NCBI GenBank assembly: GCA_016858145.1
Contig: JAEHOE010000065.1
Coordinates: forward strand, 62,001 to 126,000
DNA length: 64,000 bases
Source: Edaphochlamys debaryana
Taxonomy: Eukaryota; Chlorophyta; Chlorophyceae; Chlamydomonadales
Direction of reading: 5' to 3'
Shown: piece by piece, positions 49,601 through 60,862 of the stretch
Numbering within the stretch: position 1 is the first letter of the stretch
Layout: each line of letters opens with the position of its first letter
Made by a program: the position numbers and the translations under genes
Notes under the pieces: generated by a model
The model's input: the letters and a program-made list of their open reading frames with translations, nothing else
The model's database searches: none
What the model was told of the DNA's origin: nothing

Positions 49601-52600
49601 ACGGAGCGCCCGGCGGCGTCAGCGGTGCCAGAGGGAGCGTCTGCGTCGGGGGGACCGTCGGCGGAGTCCGCAGCAGCCGCAGCAACGCAGGCCGGCGGCA
49701 GCTCGACGCAGCAAAGTCAGGGCACCGGCGAGGCGGCGCTGAGGGAAGTGGCGGCGGCGGCCGAGCGGGCCTGGCCCGGCAGTGCGGCTGTGCAGCGGCT
49801 GTGCCGCGCAGCCGCGAAGATGCTCGCGGCGGCGGGAACGAGGGCGCCGGATGGCAGCCGAACGCTCCTTTGGGTGAGCGGGCGGGGCTCGCTGATACGG
49901 CTCTAGGCTTTCACTCTTGGAACACCTGCTCCTCGCGTCCTCGCCAAGTCACCTAGCCCAAGTTAGTCACCGTTTTGGCTCCACTTTCAACACGTGTCTT
50001 ATTCTCCTCACGTGCTTTTTCTGATGCTCCACGCAGGCCAAGGTGGTACGCGAGCTGCGCTCGGGCCTGGGTTCAGACGTGGAGCAGCAGCTGCTGGCGG
50101 AGGGCGTCAAGGGGCCCAAGAAGGAGGTCCTGCGCAACGCGTTGCTCACCCCGAGCACCCTCGAGCGCCCCGGGCGGCCGCTGCTGCGGGTCGGAAGGAC
50201 GGCGGCCGACTACACGCTCGCCCTCGACCTCCCCGCGCTCCTGGACCTCTCCAAGCCGGGGCCCCAGCAGACGGCGTCTTCGCCAAGCTCCCCCTCGCCA
50301 GCCCCGCCGCCTTCCACCGCCCACATCCACGCCTCGCGCCCCCGCGCCCTGATCTGGGCCGAGCTGAACGCCCGGTTCTTGCCGTACGCCTTGCCCAAGC
50401 CAAGCTCGCCGCTAGAGGTCCGCACCGCCGGCTTCCGCCGCCAGATGGCGATGCTGCTAGCGAAGGAGCCGCCGCCGCACCAGCTGTCGACAGCGGTCCT
50501 GGCCTCGAAGCTCCCTGAAACGCTCAAGGGCCTGCCGCTGCCCCTGAGTGTGGAGGCACTGGCGAGCGAGGGCGAGGCCGCACAGGCGACCTTCCGCCTG
50601 GTCAAGGTGAGCGCTGTGCGAAAAGGAGCTTGAGTTTCAAGGCTCGTGCTGCTTGCTTGAGACACATACGATCTTGCCGGCTCTGAGACTACTGTTGGCA
50701 GGGCAGGGTCCCTGAGCGCTGCCTCTGGCCAAGCTAGGTCCCAAGGGGTTTCCCTCGCTCGCTTGCCCATTGCGCTCGCAGGCTGGCAGGGGGCAGATAG
50801 TGCAGCTGGTGTGCCCCAAACTGCTCCAGATGAGCTCAGCGCTGGCAGCGACCTCCGGCGCAGCGCCCGCAGCCGAACAGGAGGCGAAGCCCGCAGCGCC
50901 CGTGTCGTGGGCAGCTGCCGCCGCTGCTCCGGCCGCCGCCGCTGCCCCGGCCGCCGCCGCTGACCGGGCCGCGGTTGCTGCCCCGGCCGCCACCGCTGCC
51001 CCGGCCGCCGCCGCTGCCCCGGCCGCCGCCGCTGCTCCGGCCACCACCGCTGCCCTGGCCGCCGCTGTATTTGGGTCGGCGAGTGCGTCTCTGGTCGCAG
51101 CGGCAGAGGAAGTCTCGGGCCCTGCTCCCGCTCGGGCCCCTGCCCCAGCCGCCGCCGCGTCAGCTGCGTCGGGGTCGGCGTCGGCACGGCCGAAGCCCAC
51201 TGCGGCTGCTGCTGCTGCTGCGGGTCCTGCCTCTGCCGCATCCACTCGCGTCCCCAGACCAGCCACCACGCAGCCGGCTGCGGCGACCTCAGCCGCGGCC
51301 GTGCCCACTGCGCCTGGCGGCTCTAGTGATGCCCCAAGCCCCGCCGCGGCCGCAGCGGACACCACGGCCCCAAGCCAGCCACCGCCTGCCTCCACGTCGT
51401 CGGTCCCAGCAGCCGCCGCCGCTGCCGTGACCACCAAACCACCTGCGCTGTACGTGCCTCACGTGTCGGCAACGGTGTCGGCAGCACCGCTGGTGCGGGA
51501 GGCATCGGGGTCGCAGGAGCCGGCGGCAGCGGAGGCGGGGCAGGCGACGCGGGCGGCATCCCTTCCGCTGGCCACCGGCAGCGGGAGAGCGCCAAGCCCC
51601 ACCGCGGCGGCTGGCGAGGCGCCGCAGCCCACCTCCTACGCCGCTGCAGCCGCCGCCGCCGCGGCTGCCAAGACCGCAAAGGCTGCTGAAGCAGGCGCCG
51701 GCGGCAGCAGCGTCGCCAGCGCAAGCTCTGCCCCGGCAGCCCTCCCCAGCGTCCCGCCACCCGCGCCCAGCCTGCCGTCCCTCGTCACTGCCGCCTTCCC
51801 CGCCACCGACCCCAGCCCCTCCAACAAGCTCTACCGCGCCATCGCTACCTACCTGTTGGACAAGCCTCGGCACACGCAGCAGCTGTCAGATCTCGTGAAC
51901 CACATGCTAGCGACCTACAAGCGCTCGTGGCAGGAGTGCACCAAATACTACGCCAAAGCCAAGGAGTTTGTGGAGGCTGGCGGGTGCTTCAAGGTGGGGG
52001 CGCTGCCTGGGCGCAACAAGACGCTCATGTTCGTCTGGCTGGACCTCACAGCCCTGAAACGCATGGCAGCGGCAGCCGGTGCGGCTGCGGCTGGGCGCAA
52101 CGGGCCGGTGCGCGGCGGTGGCGCCGGCGGCGCGGCGCAGGCGCTGCCAGCGGGGGCTGCTGGCGCCGGCACGGTAAGTTGGGAGCTGTGGCCAGCCCTG
52201 GGCGCTGGGTCGGCGCCGGGACCGAGGTCCGTGCCAGCGCCTGCCAACACGGAGCGCGCAGCTCCGGACCCGGGAGCTGCGGGGCGCTCGCAGGCGCCCG
52301 CAGCTGCCCAGCTCCCACCGGAGCGCCCGCCCGAGCCAGCGCTGTTCACGCCCGCACTGGAGCCGCCTCTGGCTGCTGCAGCCGCGTCAGCGGCGTCTGC
52401 TGCGCCCGTTGCGCCAACCGAGCAGCAGCAGCCAGCGCCAGGGTCCCACGCAGACGCCAGCCCCGCCTCCATCGCAGCCCCGGCCCCGGCCCCCGACCCG
52501 GCTTCCTTTGCCTCTCCTACGGGCCAGGGCGCCGGAGCCAGCTACGCGCCTCACCCCGCAGCACCGCACGCACCGCACGCACCGCACGCGCCGCACGGCC

Positions 52601-55600
52601 GCACGGTGCTGCCGCTCCTGCAGCTGTGGAACCACCTGGAGCGCCGCTTCGGCGCCCTTCGCGCGGTCTCCCGCCCCGAGGAGGCGCTGCGTGTGTCGGC
52701 GCACCGGCACATGGCCGCGCTGCTGCTGCAGGCGCCGCCGCACCACCAGCTGCCCTGCGACGACCTGGCCGGCGCCCTGTCGGCCTGCCTGGGCTGCGGC
52801 CTGGTGGCCCAGGATGTGGTGGAACTGGCGATTGAGGGCGCCGCCTCGCACCGCACCTTCGGCATCGTGAAGCAGGTGCGTGGGGTGCGTGCGGGGCGTG
52901 GCTGTGTGGGCTGGGCTAAGGCGTCCGGGAAGGCCCGTTCGGGCATATGGGTATGTATCGGAAACTCGCTGGTTGTTGGGACGTCTGCCTACTGGTGGCG
53001 TCTCATCGCAAGTGCTCGTTCATGCCATGCACTGTTCCGCTCGTGGTGTCTGGAGCTTGACAACGTCCACGGGGCATAGAGTGCGTTGCAAGCACTGCAT
53101 GTGTTTGGCAACGCGGAAACCATAAGCAAGCACAGGCATGTGTTACTGTGTAGCGGTGCTCACTCATGTCGTGCCCGCTGCGGTTTACACTCGTTTGACC
53201 GTGCCAACAATGCCCACTTCTTCTGCGATCTCCGGCTTGGGAAACCTGTGTGGCTACGCACGTAACGCACCTGCTGCGTCCCCCGGCTCCTCCCGCTCAG
53301 GACGACGGACGCCTGGCCGTGCGGCTGACGTGTCCCGAGCTCATGCGCCTCGCCACTGGGCTCGTGGTCGGGCCTTCGGCGGAGCCTGTGTCGGCAGCAG
53401 CGGGTGTGGCGGGTGCGGCGGCGGCGTCCGCTCCTACGGTGGAAGCCCAGGCGCCGACAGCTGTGGACACAGCCCTCGCTGGCGCAGAGAGCGAGAGTCC
53501 CTTCGCGGGCGGTGCGGCTTCCGCCGGCCCGCCTGCGGCCCACGCGGAGGATCAGCCGTGGGCGCAGGAGGGCGGCCGGGAGCCGCCAGCAGCACAGCCG
53601 TCGCGAGAGCTGCCCCCTGCCGCCGGCCCTGTAGTCACTGGCGCCGGGGGTGGCGTTGGCGGCTCAGCTGCATCGGCGGCGGAGGCAGCCGCATCGGGGG
53701 AGGCAGCCGCCGCTCAGGGCGGACTGCTTGAGCCGCCGCCGCCGCCGCCGCAGCAACCGGTCCTGGCGGTCCCGGCAGCCCCGGAGCCTGCGCCGCTCGC
53801 GCCTCCGCCGCTGCCGCCCTCGCGCAAGGAGCTGTGGGCGGTGCTGAACGCGCGCTTTGAGCCGTTGGGGGCTGTGGGGCCCAAGGCGGCTCCGGACGTG
53901 GTGGAGGCGGCCGCAAAGCGGTGGATGGCGGTGCTTCTGGCTGAGGCCCCGCCGCCCCACGAGCTGAGCGTGACGGATCTGGAGCCACTCCTGCTTGCGC
54001 GGCTGCAGGGGGCGTCCCTTCCTCGGGGCGTGAGGGCCCTGGCCAAGGCCGGAGCGGCGGAGAGAGGGACGTTCTGGGTCTGCAAGACGGTAAGCGGGGG
54101 CTCCGATAGCCCTGTGCTAAGACCGAATGGGCCGAATGGGCTGTGGTTGGGCGCCGCGGGTGCTCCCGCTTAATCCATTGTGGCTTGATTCCAACCCCTT
54201 GCCTGCCCTGCCCTGCAGGCGGAGGGTGTGTGGGCGGTGCGGCTGGTGTGCCCCGAGCTGCTGCCGTGGGCGGAGGCGCACTGGGCGGCGCGGTCAGCGG
54301 CAGGCGGCTCCACGGCAGCCGCCGCCGCTGCCCCGACCTCTGTGCCGATGCTGCAGGCACCCATGCCGTCGAGCGCTGGGGGATCGGCCCCGGTCTCGCC
54401 CCGCGCACCCTCCCTCGCGGTGCCGGGCCTGCCACCCGCAGTCTGCATCGCCCGCTGGGGCATTCCCGTGCCAGTACCGGTGCCCGTTCCCGTGCCCGTT
54501 CCCGAGGAGGCCGCGGGTTCCGCTTCCGCGGTAGCTGGGGCCATCCGGGCAGGGGCCCCGGTCGGCGGACCTTCGGGCACGATGCGGACCGCTGGGGGCA
54601 GCAGCGAGGTCGGGGTGGCGTCGGCTCAGAGCTTGGGCGCGGAGGCCGCCCTGCCCGACGCTGCCGTACACGTGATCTGCGATCCGTGGTCGGCTGAGAT
54701 CACGGCCATGCTGCAGCACTGCCACGATTGCCAACAGATCGGCGTTGCCGTACAGGCGCCGTACGGCGGCCCGCCGGAGGTGGTGTCCGTGTACGCGCCG
54801 CCCTCGGCCCGCGCCGCTGCTGCGGTGTACGTGCTGGATTGCGTGCAGAGCGCGGAGGTGTACGGCGGCGGCGAGGCGGGGGAGGCGGCGCTGGCAACAC
54901 TGCTGTCCCACGTGCGGGGCCTGCTGGAGGACGAGGCAGTTGCGAAGGTTGCGCACGGCTGCGAGCAGGTGGGGGCTGGTATAAACTGCTTCTCGTGGGA
55001 GACTCGCCAATGATGGCCAGCACACAAATGGTTCTCCGGTTCTCCGGCCCGTGCCCTCGCGCACTTGCTTGCCTTGTTCTCAAATAAATGCGGTGTTGCG
55101 CGGTAGTAGCAGTAAACAAGCCCTGCCTTTAGCCTGAAACTCAGACACGTTTAACCGGTGCGTTTCGCCCTCAGGTCGCCAACCTGGAGGCCGCATGCGG
55201 TGGCTTCACAGCAGCCTCGGTTCTGGACTCTCGGGCGGTGGTGGCGGGGATGTGCGCAATGCTGGGCATCGCTCCGCCGCCCGTGTCGGGGCCTGCGGGC
55301 TCCGACGCGGCTCCGGGGGCGGCTCTTCCCAAGCTGGCGGCACATGTGGCGGAGGTCCGATCGGCTCTTGCGAAGACCGGGCTGTGGAGCGACCGGCCGG
55401 ATCTCCTGGCGGCTCTCGCGGGGGCCCACTACGCAACGCTCAAGGTGGAAGCGGAGACGGAGAGCGGTGCGTGGACGGGGCGGTCGGGGCCGCTAGCACC
55501 CGAGCGACTGCAGGCGGCGACGCGTGCGGCGAGGCACCTGCCGGAGCTCTGGGGGGCCCTGTGTGAGGGTTTGGCGTGGGTGGCGGCCGGAGCAGGGGCT

Positions 55601-55672
55601 GGCAGGATGGCTGCTCGGCGCTCGGAGGTCCTGGCCAGCCGGGGGCAGGTGCAGGGCACGCCGGGGGCTTAG
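34682..55672 (+). CDS. Giant modular protein: 21 LOTUS-like modules plus a C-terminal RNase D-like pseudo-exonuclease domain
   Basis: The model has 13 exons: 34682-34954, 35133-41933, 42055-43710, 43798-44259, 44402-47305, 47499-48242, 48519-49154, 49331-49873, 50037-50606, 50782-52875, 53301-54089, 54219-54968 and 55175-55672. It gives 6,239 aa, and all introns are phase 0. The start has a strong context (GCCATGG). The 6.8-kb second exon is Ala-rich and holds four A modules (about 36550, 37405, 40650 and 41155), short QRAAELLA helices (about 35960, 38600, 39340 and 40340) and the first half of a B module. The order after that is B, B, B, B (from 42055), four A (44580-46560), C, B, C, C, B, A, B, B and the exonuclease-like domain at 54651-55672. 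B and C modules are mostly cut by an intron before their last strand. It is a paralogue of the 16596-29143 gene: the last two exons are nearly identical in sequence and intron position. A role as an RNA-associated scaffold is inferred. It might be more than one transcript; cDNA would decide. Confidence 0.65.
42350..43310 (+). repeat. Direct repeat of two uninterrupted B modules
   Basis: Two B modules inside one exon share a long near-identical segment (ELAQGGKSALATFAVVTRA and the following VRLVCPQLLGWAARARGQ), 606 nt apart (from about 42552 and 43158). Unlike the other B modules they have no intron before VRLVCP. This suggests an intron loss followed by tandem duplication or gene conversion. 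Confidence 0.8.
45749..46632 (+). repeat. Tandem duplication of an A module, 534-nt period
   Basis: The segments 45749-46098 and 46283-46632 are highly similar, offset by exactly 534 nt (178 codons). Each encodes one A module (IAAAFPETDGRPATQLYRA, then YLRRNHARLWTDPAHGWPKL, then GCFIITRKGGSDTVSLDL) and the start of the same Gly/Ala spacer. It is the youngest-looking module duplication in the gene. Confidence 0.85.
47425..47470 (+). repeat. CTGCC pentanucleotide microsatellite at a splice acceptor
   Basis: About nine tandem CTGCC units lie in the intron before the exon at 47499 and form part of its pyrimidine tract. Shorter CCCTG runs sit before the acceptors at 2442 and 54219, so this repeat type serves as acceptor tract more than once in the window. 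Confidence 0.85.
48296..48391 (+). repeat. Four 24-bp tandem repeats in an intron
   Basis: Four copies of a 24-bp unit (GCCCGGTTGGGCCTGAGG plus about six bases) begin at 48301, 48325, 48349 and 48373. They lie in the intron between the exons ending 48242 and starting 48519. Because 24 is a multiple of 3, the repeats keep an open frame through the intron, which could mislead gene prediction. Confidence 0.9.
54651..55672 (+). other. RNase D/EXD1-like DEDDy exonuclease domain, catalytic acids missing (second copy)
   Basis: The domain spans the last two exons, split at HGCEQ|VANLEAACG exactly as in the paralogue. It reads AAVHVICDPWSAEITAMLQHC, GVAVQAP where DxE should be, VYVLDCVQS, LLEDEAVAKVAHGC, VLDSRAVVAGM and LWSDRPDLLAAL..AHYATLK where W..RPL..L.YAA.DV should be. 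As in the first copy, the metal-binding acids of motifs I, II and III are not at the expected places. The domain is probably a pseudo-exonuclease kept for binding or scaffolding. Confidence 0.6.
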
Positions 55673-56415
55673 GTTACTGCAACAGACGTGATGGCTGGTG
55701 AAGGAGGGTACTGAGAAGTATATAGATTTAGGTGCGTGCGGGTACTGACGGCATTTTGCAGGCTTCAGCCCAAAAATATGAACTGACCGGGCGGAAACAT
55801 GCAGGATGTGTTGGGTGCGGGTACACGGCGTGTGCTTCTGGGGACTGCGCAGGACTGTGCGTGGTGCCAGGGGTTCGGAATCTCATACAAGACTTCAGAT
55901 GCTGAGACAAGTGGCAGGGCCGTCTCGAGTATGGCAAGGGGCGTGCTGGCCGGCATTGGTGAATGTGCCGGATAGGCGTGTCGGGAGGGCGTGGCAGCGT
56001 GGGGGCCAGCGCGGGGAGTGGAGCCGCAGGGGCCGGGGGAGGCCACAACGCGCAAGATTGCACGAGCTGACACGAGCCAGCAGCCTGGCGAAGGCTGGCG
56101 GCACCTGTCGTGCAACCCCGATTTGTTGACTGCGTCACCGCGCCTCACCCGGGTTCCTGAGAGCCCAACAGCTGTGATACCGACAGATGCATTCGCTCCG
56201 CGAAACGAGTAGGCTTGAGGAGCACGAAACGGACATCCCCCGCGCTATTATCGCCTCGGTAGGCAGAAACGCACTTTGGGTGCGACATCCTAGCATGCTG
56301 CCCTAGTTAAAGGACCGCTCAGGCGCCATTGCTGCCCCGGTTGGCGCGGAATAGCCGCGACAGATGCCGAAACGCGCTGGGGCACCCCAGCGTGGCCATC
56401 GAGGCTGATGCGACT
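55673..56415. other. Intergenic region after the 6,239-aa gene, duplicated downstream
   Basis: This stretch holds the 3' UTR of the large modular gene and the 5' region of the next copy. Much of it recurs at 60833-61876. The block at 56074-56218 matches 61535-61679, and 56281-56415 matches 61742-61876, both with an offset of 5,461 nt. No independent gene was seen. Confidence 0.6.
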
Positions 56416-59400
56416 ATGACAACGCCTGATGGTAGCACCAGCACTTCAGGACCGGCAGAGAAGGCCGGCGTCGATACCGCGCCGACTTGGCTGACCGCGA
56501 CCCCGAGGTCCCAACTTTGCGCGCGGCCACGCCTTGGCCGCGGAGGAGCTGCTTTCCAGCACTTATGAATTCCCGGCATCCAAGGTGAGGATCTTTTGGG
56601 GGGAGGGCATGGGGGGAGGCTGGTGCCTCTGTGCCATGGTATCCGAGGTGCGTATTCTTTGGGGAAGGGCTTGGGGGGAGGCTGGCGCCTCTGGGTGCTC
56701 AGTCGGCAGCGACGGGGTTGCCGTGGCAACCAGTGCTACTGGGACTGAGTGCCTCTGGGCGCGCTGGGTCTGAGGACCTCTGTCCCCTCCGGCTGGTGCA
56801 ACCTGCCCAAACTGTACACGGCTTGCGGTTTACCACGCACGAACCAACCCTTCGCTTGTCTTGCTCCCTCTGTCTTCCAGGGTTGCTCCGCCCTGCCCCG
56901 CCCCAAGCCTCGTGCCGCAGTCCTGCTGAGCCCCAGGGGCTTGTGGGGACTCGGCATGGGGTCGCCAGCTGACACGCTGTACGATCCCGGAGGTCAGAAC
57001 CTGGGCGGCGGAGAGAGCGGCCCGTCACAGACGACCTTGGCGACTGACCAGGGTCTGCAGGGCAATGCGGTGCCGAGGGGCCTGCCCTGCGTGCCTCGGG
57101 CAGGCACAGGGGCAGGCACAGGGGCAGGTGGGACAGCAGAGCCGGCGGCTTCAAGAGGTTCTGGGTTGGCCCCAGAGAAGGCACGGGCTGCAGCTGCAAA
57201 GGGAACACCTTCGGCAGCGGCACAAGCGCATGCGGCGCCGGCGGAGGCGGAGGCACAGGCGGTGGCTGGCAAGTCCCACGCAGGGCCTCAGCGCGAGGCG
57301 CCCGCTGGCACAAGCCCATGTATGGCCGACCCAGTATCCGCCCCGCCCGACCCATTCCAGCAGCCACCCCGCCTCGCAGCCTCCACCCTTCACGCTGAGC
57401 GGGCATGGGACGCTAGAGCCTCGAGCGGTCCTGGCGAGCCCCCACGCATGGAACCGCCGCCGCTGGACCCCGCTTCCCAGCGCCTTGCTCGCATACGACA
57501 GCGGGCGGCGGAGCTCCTGGCGAGACGCCTCCGGGACGGCCTGTGCTCACAGCCTGGCCGCATAGCGGGGCAGGTGGAAACGGCTGCGGAGCCCAGCGCT
57601 GGAAGGGGGTACGAGGCACCGCAAGCGGCTCAGGAGGCGGGGCCACAGGAGGCGGCACCTGCGGACACGGTCGCACCTCAGCTGTCACACCCGCCCCCAG
57701 AGGTTGCGTCGGCGCCAGAAGAGCCTCTCCTAGCGGCGGAGGCCGCAGCTGCGGCGTCGGAGCTGGCGAGGCCGGAGGCGGAGGCGAGCGCTTCAGCCAG
57801 GCCCGGCCCCGCAGTCCCTCCGCCTGCGATCCGCATCACGAGGCAGATGGCGGCGCACATGGTGCCGCGGGCGGCGTGGATTCTGGCGCGGCAAGCTGAG
57901 ATCCACATCGCAGCGGAGGTGGCAGCGCGGGCCCAGGAGCAGCAGCCCCACCCGCCGTCGGACCCTGTCGCCTCTGCGGCAGCGGCAGAGGCAGCCGACA
58001 CCGCAGCAGCCGCGGTGATGGTGCAAGCTGCTGACGTGCTGACGGCCGCACCTCAGCTGCCGCACCCGCCGTCCGGTGCAGCATGGCCGCCAGAAGACCC
58101 TCTCCCAGCGGCGGAGGCAGCAGCTGCGGCGTCGGAGCTGACGGGGGCTGCGTCATCAGCGGCGGAGGCTGCAGCAGGGGCGTCGGAGCTGGCGGGGGCT
58201 GTGTCATCAGCGGCGGAGGCTGCAGCAGGGGCGGCGGAGCTGACGGGGGCTGCGTCATCAGCGGCGGAGGCGGCAACAGCCTCCGCTGCACGGCTCCTGG
58301 TAGCGGCGGAGCCAGCGGAGGTGACCGTGCTGGCGGTAGTTGCAGAGTCGCTGCCGAAGGACTCTGGGGCAGCTAGCTACACAGCGACTCGGGCGGCTGC
58401 ACTCCGGGACTTGACGCAACAGCTGCGGGCCCTCGTCGCCGCCGCCTTCCCGGCCGCCGGCGCTGACGCCAGCCCTCTCGCACGCCTTAGCCGCAGCATT
58501 GCCGGCTACCTGGCCGGCAGTCCCCACCCCAAGATGGGGCCGCACACCGCCCGCGTGTCCCACATCGGCAGCCACCTGCGCATGGCCAAGGGATGCGGGC
58601 TCGGGCGGGACGTGGAGGTGCCCACGCCGCTCGGGCCATTCCTGCAGTCCCTGCGCTTCGTGCGGCTGGTGCCGGCTGATGCCAGCTCCTCAAGTGGTGA
58701 CGAGGCGGTGCGTCTGCTGCCGGCCGAGCTGAGGCGCATGGCGGCTGCGGCTGCTGGGGCGGCAGCGGCAGCAGCGGCGATGGCGGCGGTGGGGCCCGAG
58801 GATGTTGCGGTGGGGCTGGCGGCCAGGGCGCATTGCCCCGGGGCTCCTCCGCCCGGGCTTGAGGTGCTAGGAGTAGGGTCGTTGCCGCGGGACCCACCTC
58901 CTCACCTCCTCAGCTCCACAGGTCTGGGGGCCGCAGCGACTGCCCAAGCGACGGGACGGGAGGCAGACGGCGCGACTGGACCCGCAGCGGGCTCCCCGGA
59001 CGTCCTCATTCGCTCCTCGCCCGCGGCGGAGGCAGAGCCAGCGCCAGCGGTAGCGTCGGAGGCACTTCCAGCAGAGTTGCCGGCAGCGGCGGCGGCATTT
59101 GATCCCGTGGCGATGGCGGGGCCAGCAATGCCAGTCGCAGCTCCGCCGGCGGCGACCTGTCTGCCATCAACATCGTCGGAGGCGCAAGCGGCGGCGGCGG
59201 TGACCTTCGCCTCAGCGCCAGCTGCAGCGTCTTGGGGAGCACTGCCAGAGCCGGCCAAGGTTGTGCCCTCGGCGGTCTTGAACGCAGCCCCCAAGCCGTG
59301 GCCCACGGCCGCTGCTGCCGCCGCTGGATCCACGGGATTCGCAAAATACACGGGTCCGACGGGTCCCACGAAGCACAAGCCAACGGACCCGACCCAAACG

Positions 59401-60862
59401 CTGCCGGCCCTCATCGCCGCCGCCTTCCCGGGTCACAACAGCAACCCTCTCACGTCCCTCAGCCGCAGCATTGCTCGCTACCTGGCAATCAGCCCCCGGC
59501 CCGAACTCGGCCGTCTCACCGCCAGTGTGTCCCACATTGGCAGCCATCTACGCATGGCCAAGGGCCGGCTCGGGCCGGGCGTCGAAGTGCCCCAGCGTCT
59601 CAAGAACTTTCTGCAGGCTCTGCACTTCGTGCAGGTAATGCCCCGGCCCGGCTCCTCAGGGGATGACCTGGTGCGTCTGTTGCCGGACGAGCTGAGGAGC
59701 ATGGCGGCTGCGCGTAAGGGGCCGGCCGCCTGGGCGGCTGCAACTGCGGGGGCGGGGCGGCGGCGATGGCGGCTGCGGCGGCGATGGCGGCAGCGTCGGT
59801 ACGCTACCCCGGGGCTCCGCCCTCGCACGCACAGCCTCAAGCTACCTTCGCCGGCACGCTATCACCGGCCGGCCAGTTTGGACACGGGGGGATGTTGCCG
59901 ACCGTCATGCTGCCGTACGCCCCGCACGTGCCGTACATGCCGTACCTGGCCTCTTGGGTGCCGGTCCCTGCGCCCTTCATTCCCGCTGGACCGCTCCCGG
60001 GAGCCAGCGGCCCTGGCATAAACGTCGTCGCCTGGCCCCACGCCAGGGCTGGCGAGCTTAATCCCGCGGCCGCGCTTGCACCTGCGGGTGCTCGCTGGAG
60101 AGGATCGTGAGTGAGTTGGTTGGCAGAGCACGTGCCCGTGTGGGTGCGGCGAGATGACCTCAGCGCTGGCAGCGAACTCGTCGCCAGCGACCCCCAACGC
60201 AGGGTGTTAGCAAGCGAGCCAGCGGCCTGCGCCAAGTGTGCAGCGCCCGTCGTGCCCATGTCCCGGGCTGCCGCCACTGCCGCCCAGCAGGTGCGTGCAG
60301 CATCTGTGGCGGCGGCGGCCGGGGCAACGGTCAGGTTGCTTGCCTGGAGGCGGCTTGCGGCACGGCGGCCGCAACTGCCCTTCTGGACTCGCGCGCGGTG
60401 GTGGCTGGGATGTGCGCAATGCTGGGCATCGCTCCGCCGCCCGTGTCGGGGCCTGCGGGCTCCGACGCGGCTCCGGAGGCGGCTCTTCCCAAGCTGGCGG
60501 CACATGTGGCGGAGGTCCGGTCGGCACTTGCGAAGACCGGGCTGTGGAGCGACCGGCCGGGTCTGCTGGCGGCTCTCGCAGGGGCCCACTACGCAACGCT
60601 CAAGGTGGAAGCAGAGACGGAGAGCGGCGCGTGGACGGGGCGGTCGGGGCCGCTAGCGCCCGAGCGACTGCAGGCGGCGACGCGTGCGGCGAGGCACCTG
60701 CCGGAGCTGTGGGGGGCCCTGTGCGAGGGCTTGGCGTGGGTGGCGGCCGGAGCAGGTGCTGACAGGATGGCTGCTGGGGCGCTCGGAGGTCCTGGCCAGC
60801 CGGGGGCCGGTGCAGGGCACCCCGGGGGCTTAGCTTACTGTAACAGACGTGGTGGCGGGTGA
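56416..60862 (+). CDS. Short, possibly damaged paralogue: two LOTUS-like A modules and half of the exonuclease-like domain
   Basis: Exon 1 should begin at ATG 56416 (MTTPDGSTSTSG), matching the next copy at 61877. A 2-nt length difference near 56502-56507 throws exon 1 out of frame before its donor, so the true start or the gene's integrity is in doubt. Exon 2 (56881 to about 59713) is open and aligns with exon 2 of the 6,239-aa gene. It has QRAAELLA helices near 57490 and an RQMAAHM helix near 57840. Its A modules at 58425-58745 and 59398-59712 contain SRSIA.YLA.SP, VSHIGSHLRMAKG and VRLLP.ELR. After a possible 80-nt intron (59714-59793) comes a Pro/Tyr-rich tail. A last exon (about 60335 onward) encodes only the second half of the exonuclease-like domain (LEAACGTAAATALLDSRAVV to ELWGALCEG). 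A 1-nt insertion changes the C-terminal tail, which ends at 60862. Joining the tail to the last exon needs an uncertain splice (for example from 60106). Confidence 0.5.

Noticed and set aside
16596..55672. APPPHEL motif as an OPR (PPPEW) repeat of Chlamydomonas organelle RNA factors
   Set aside because: OPR repeats are about 38 residues with PPPEW in every unit and no VRLVCP strand. Here the unit is 80-110 residues, split by introns, with a different pattern, and no RAP domain was seen.
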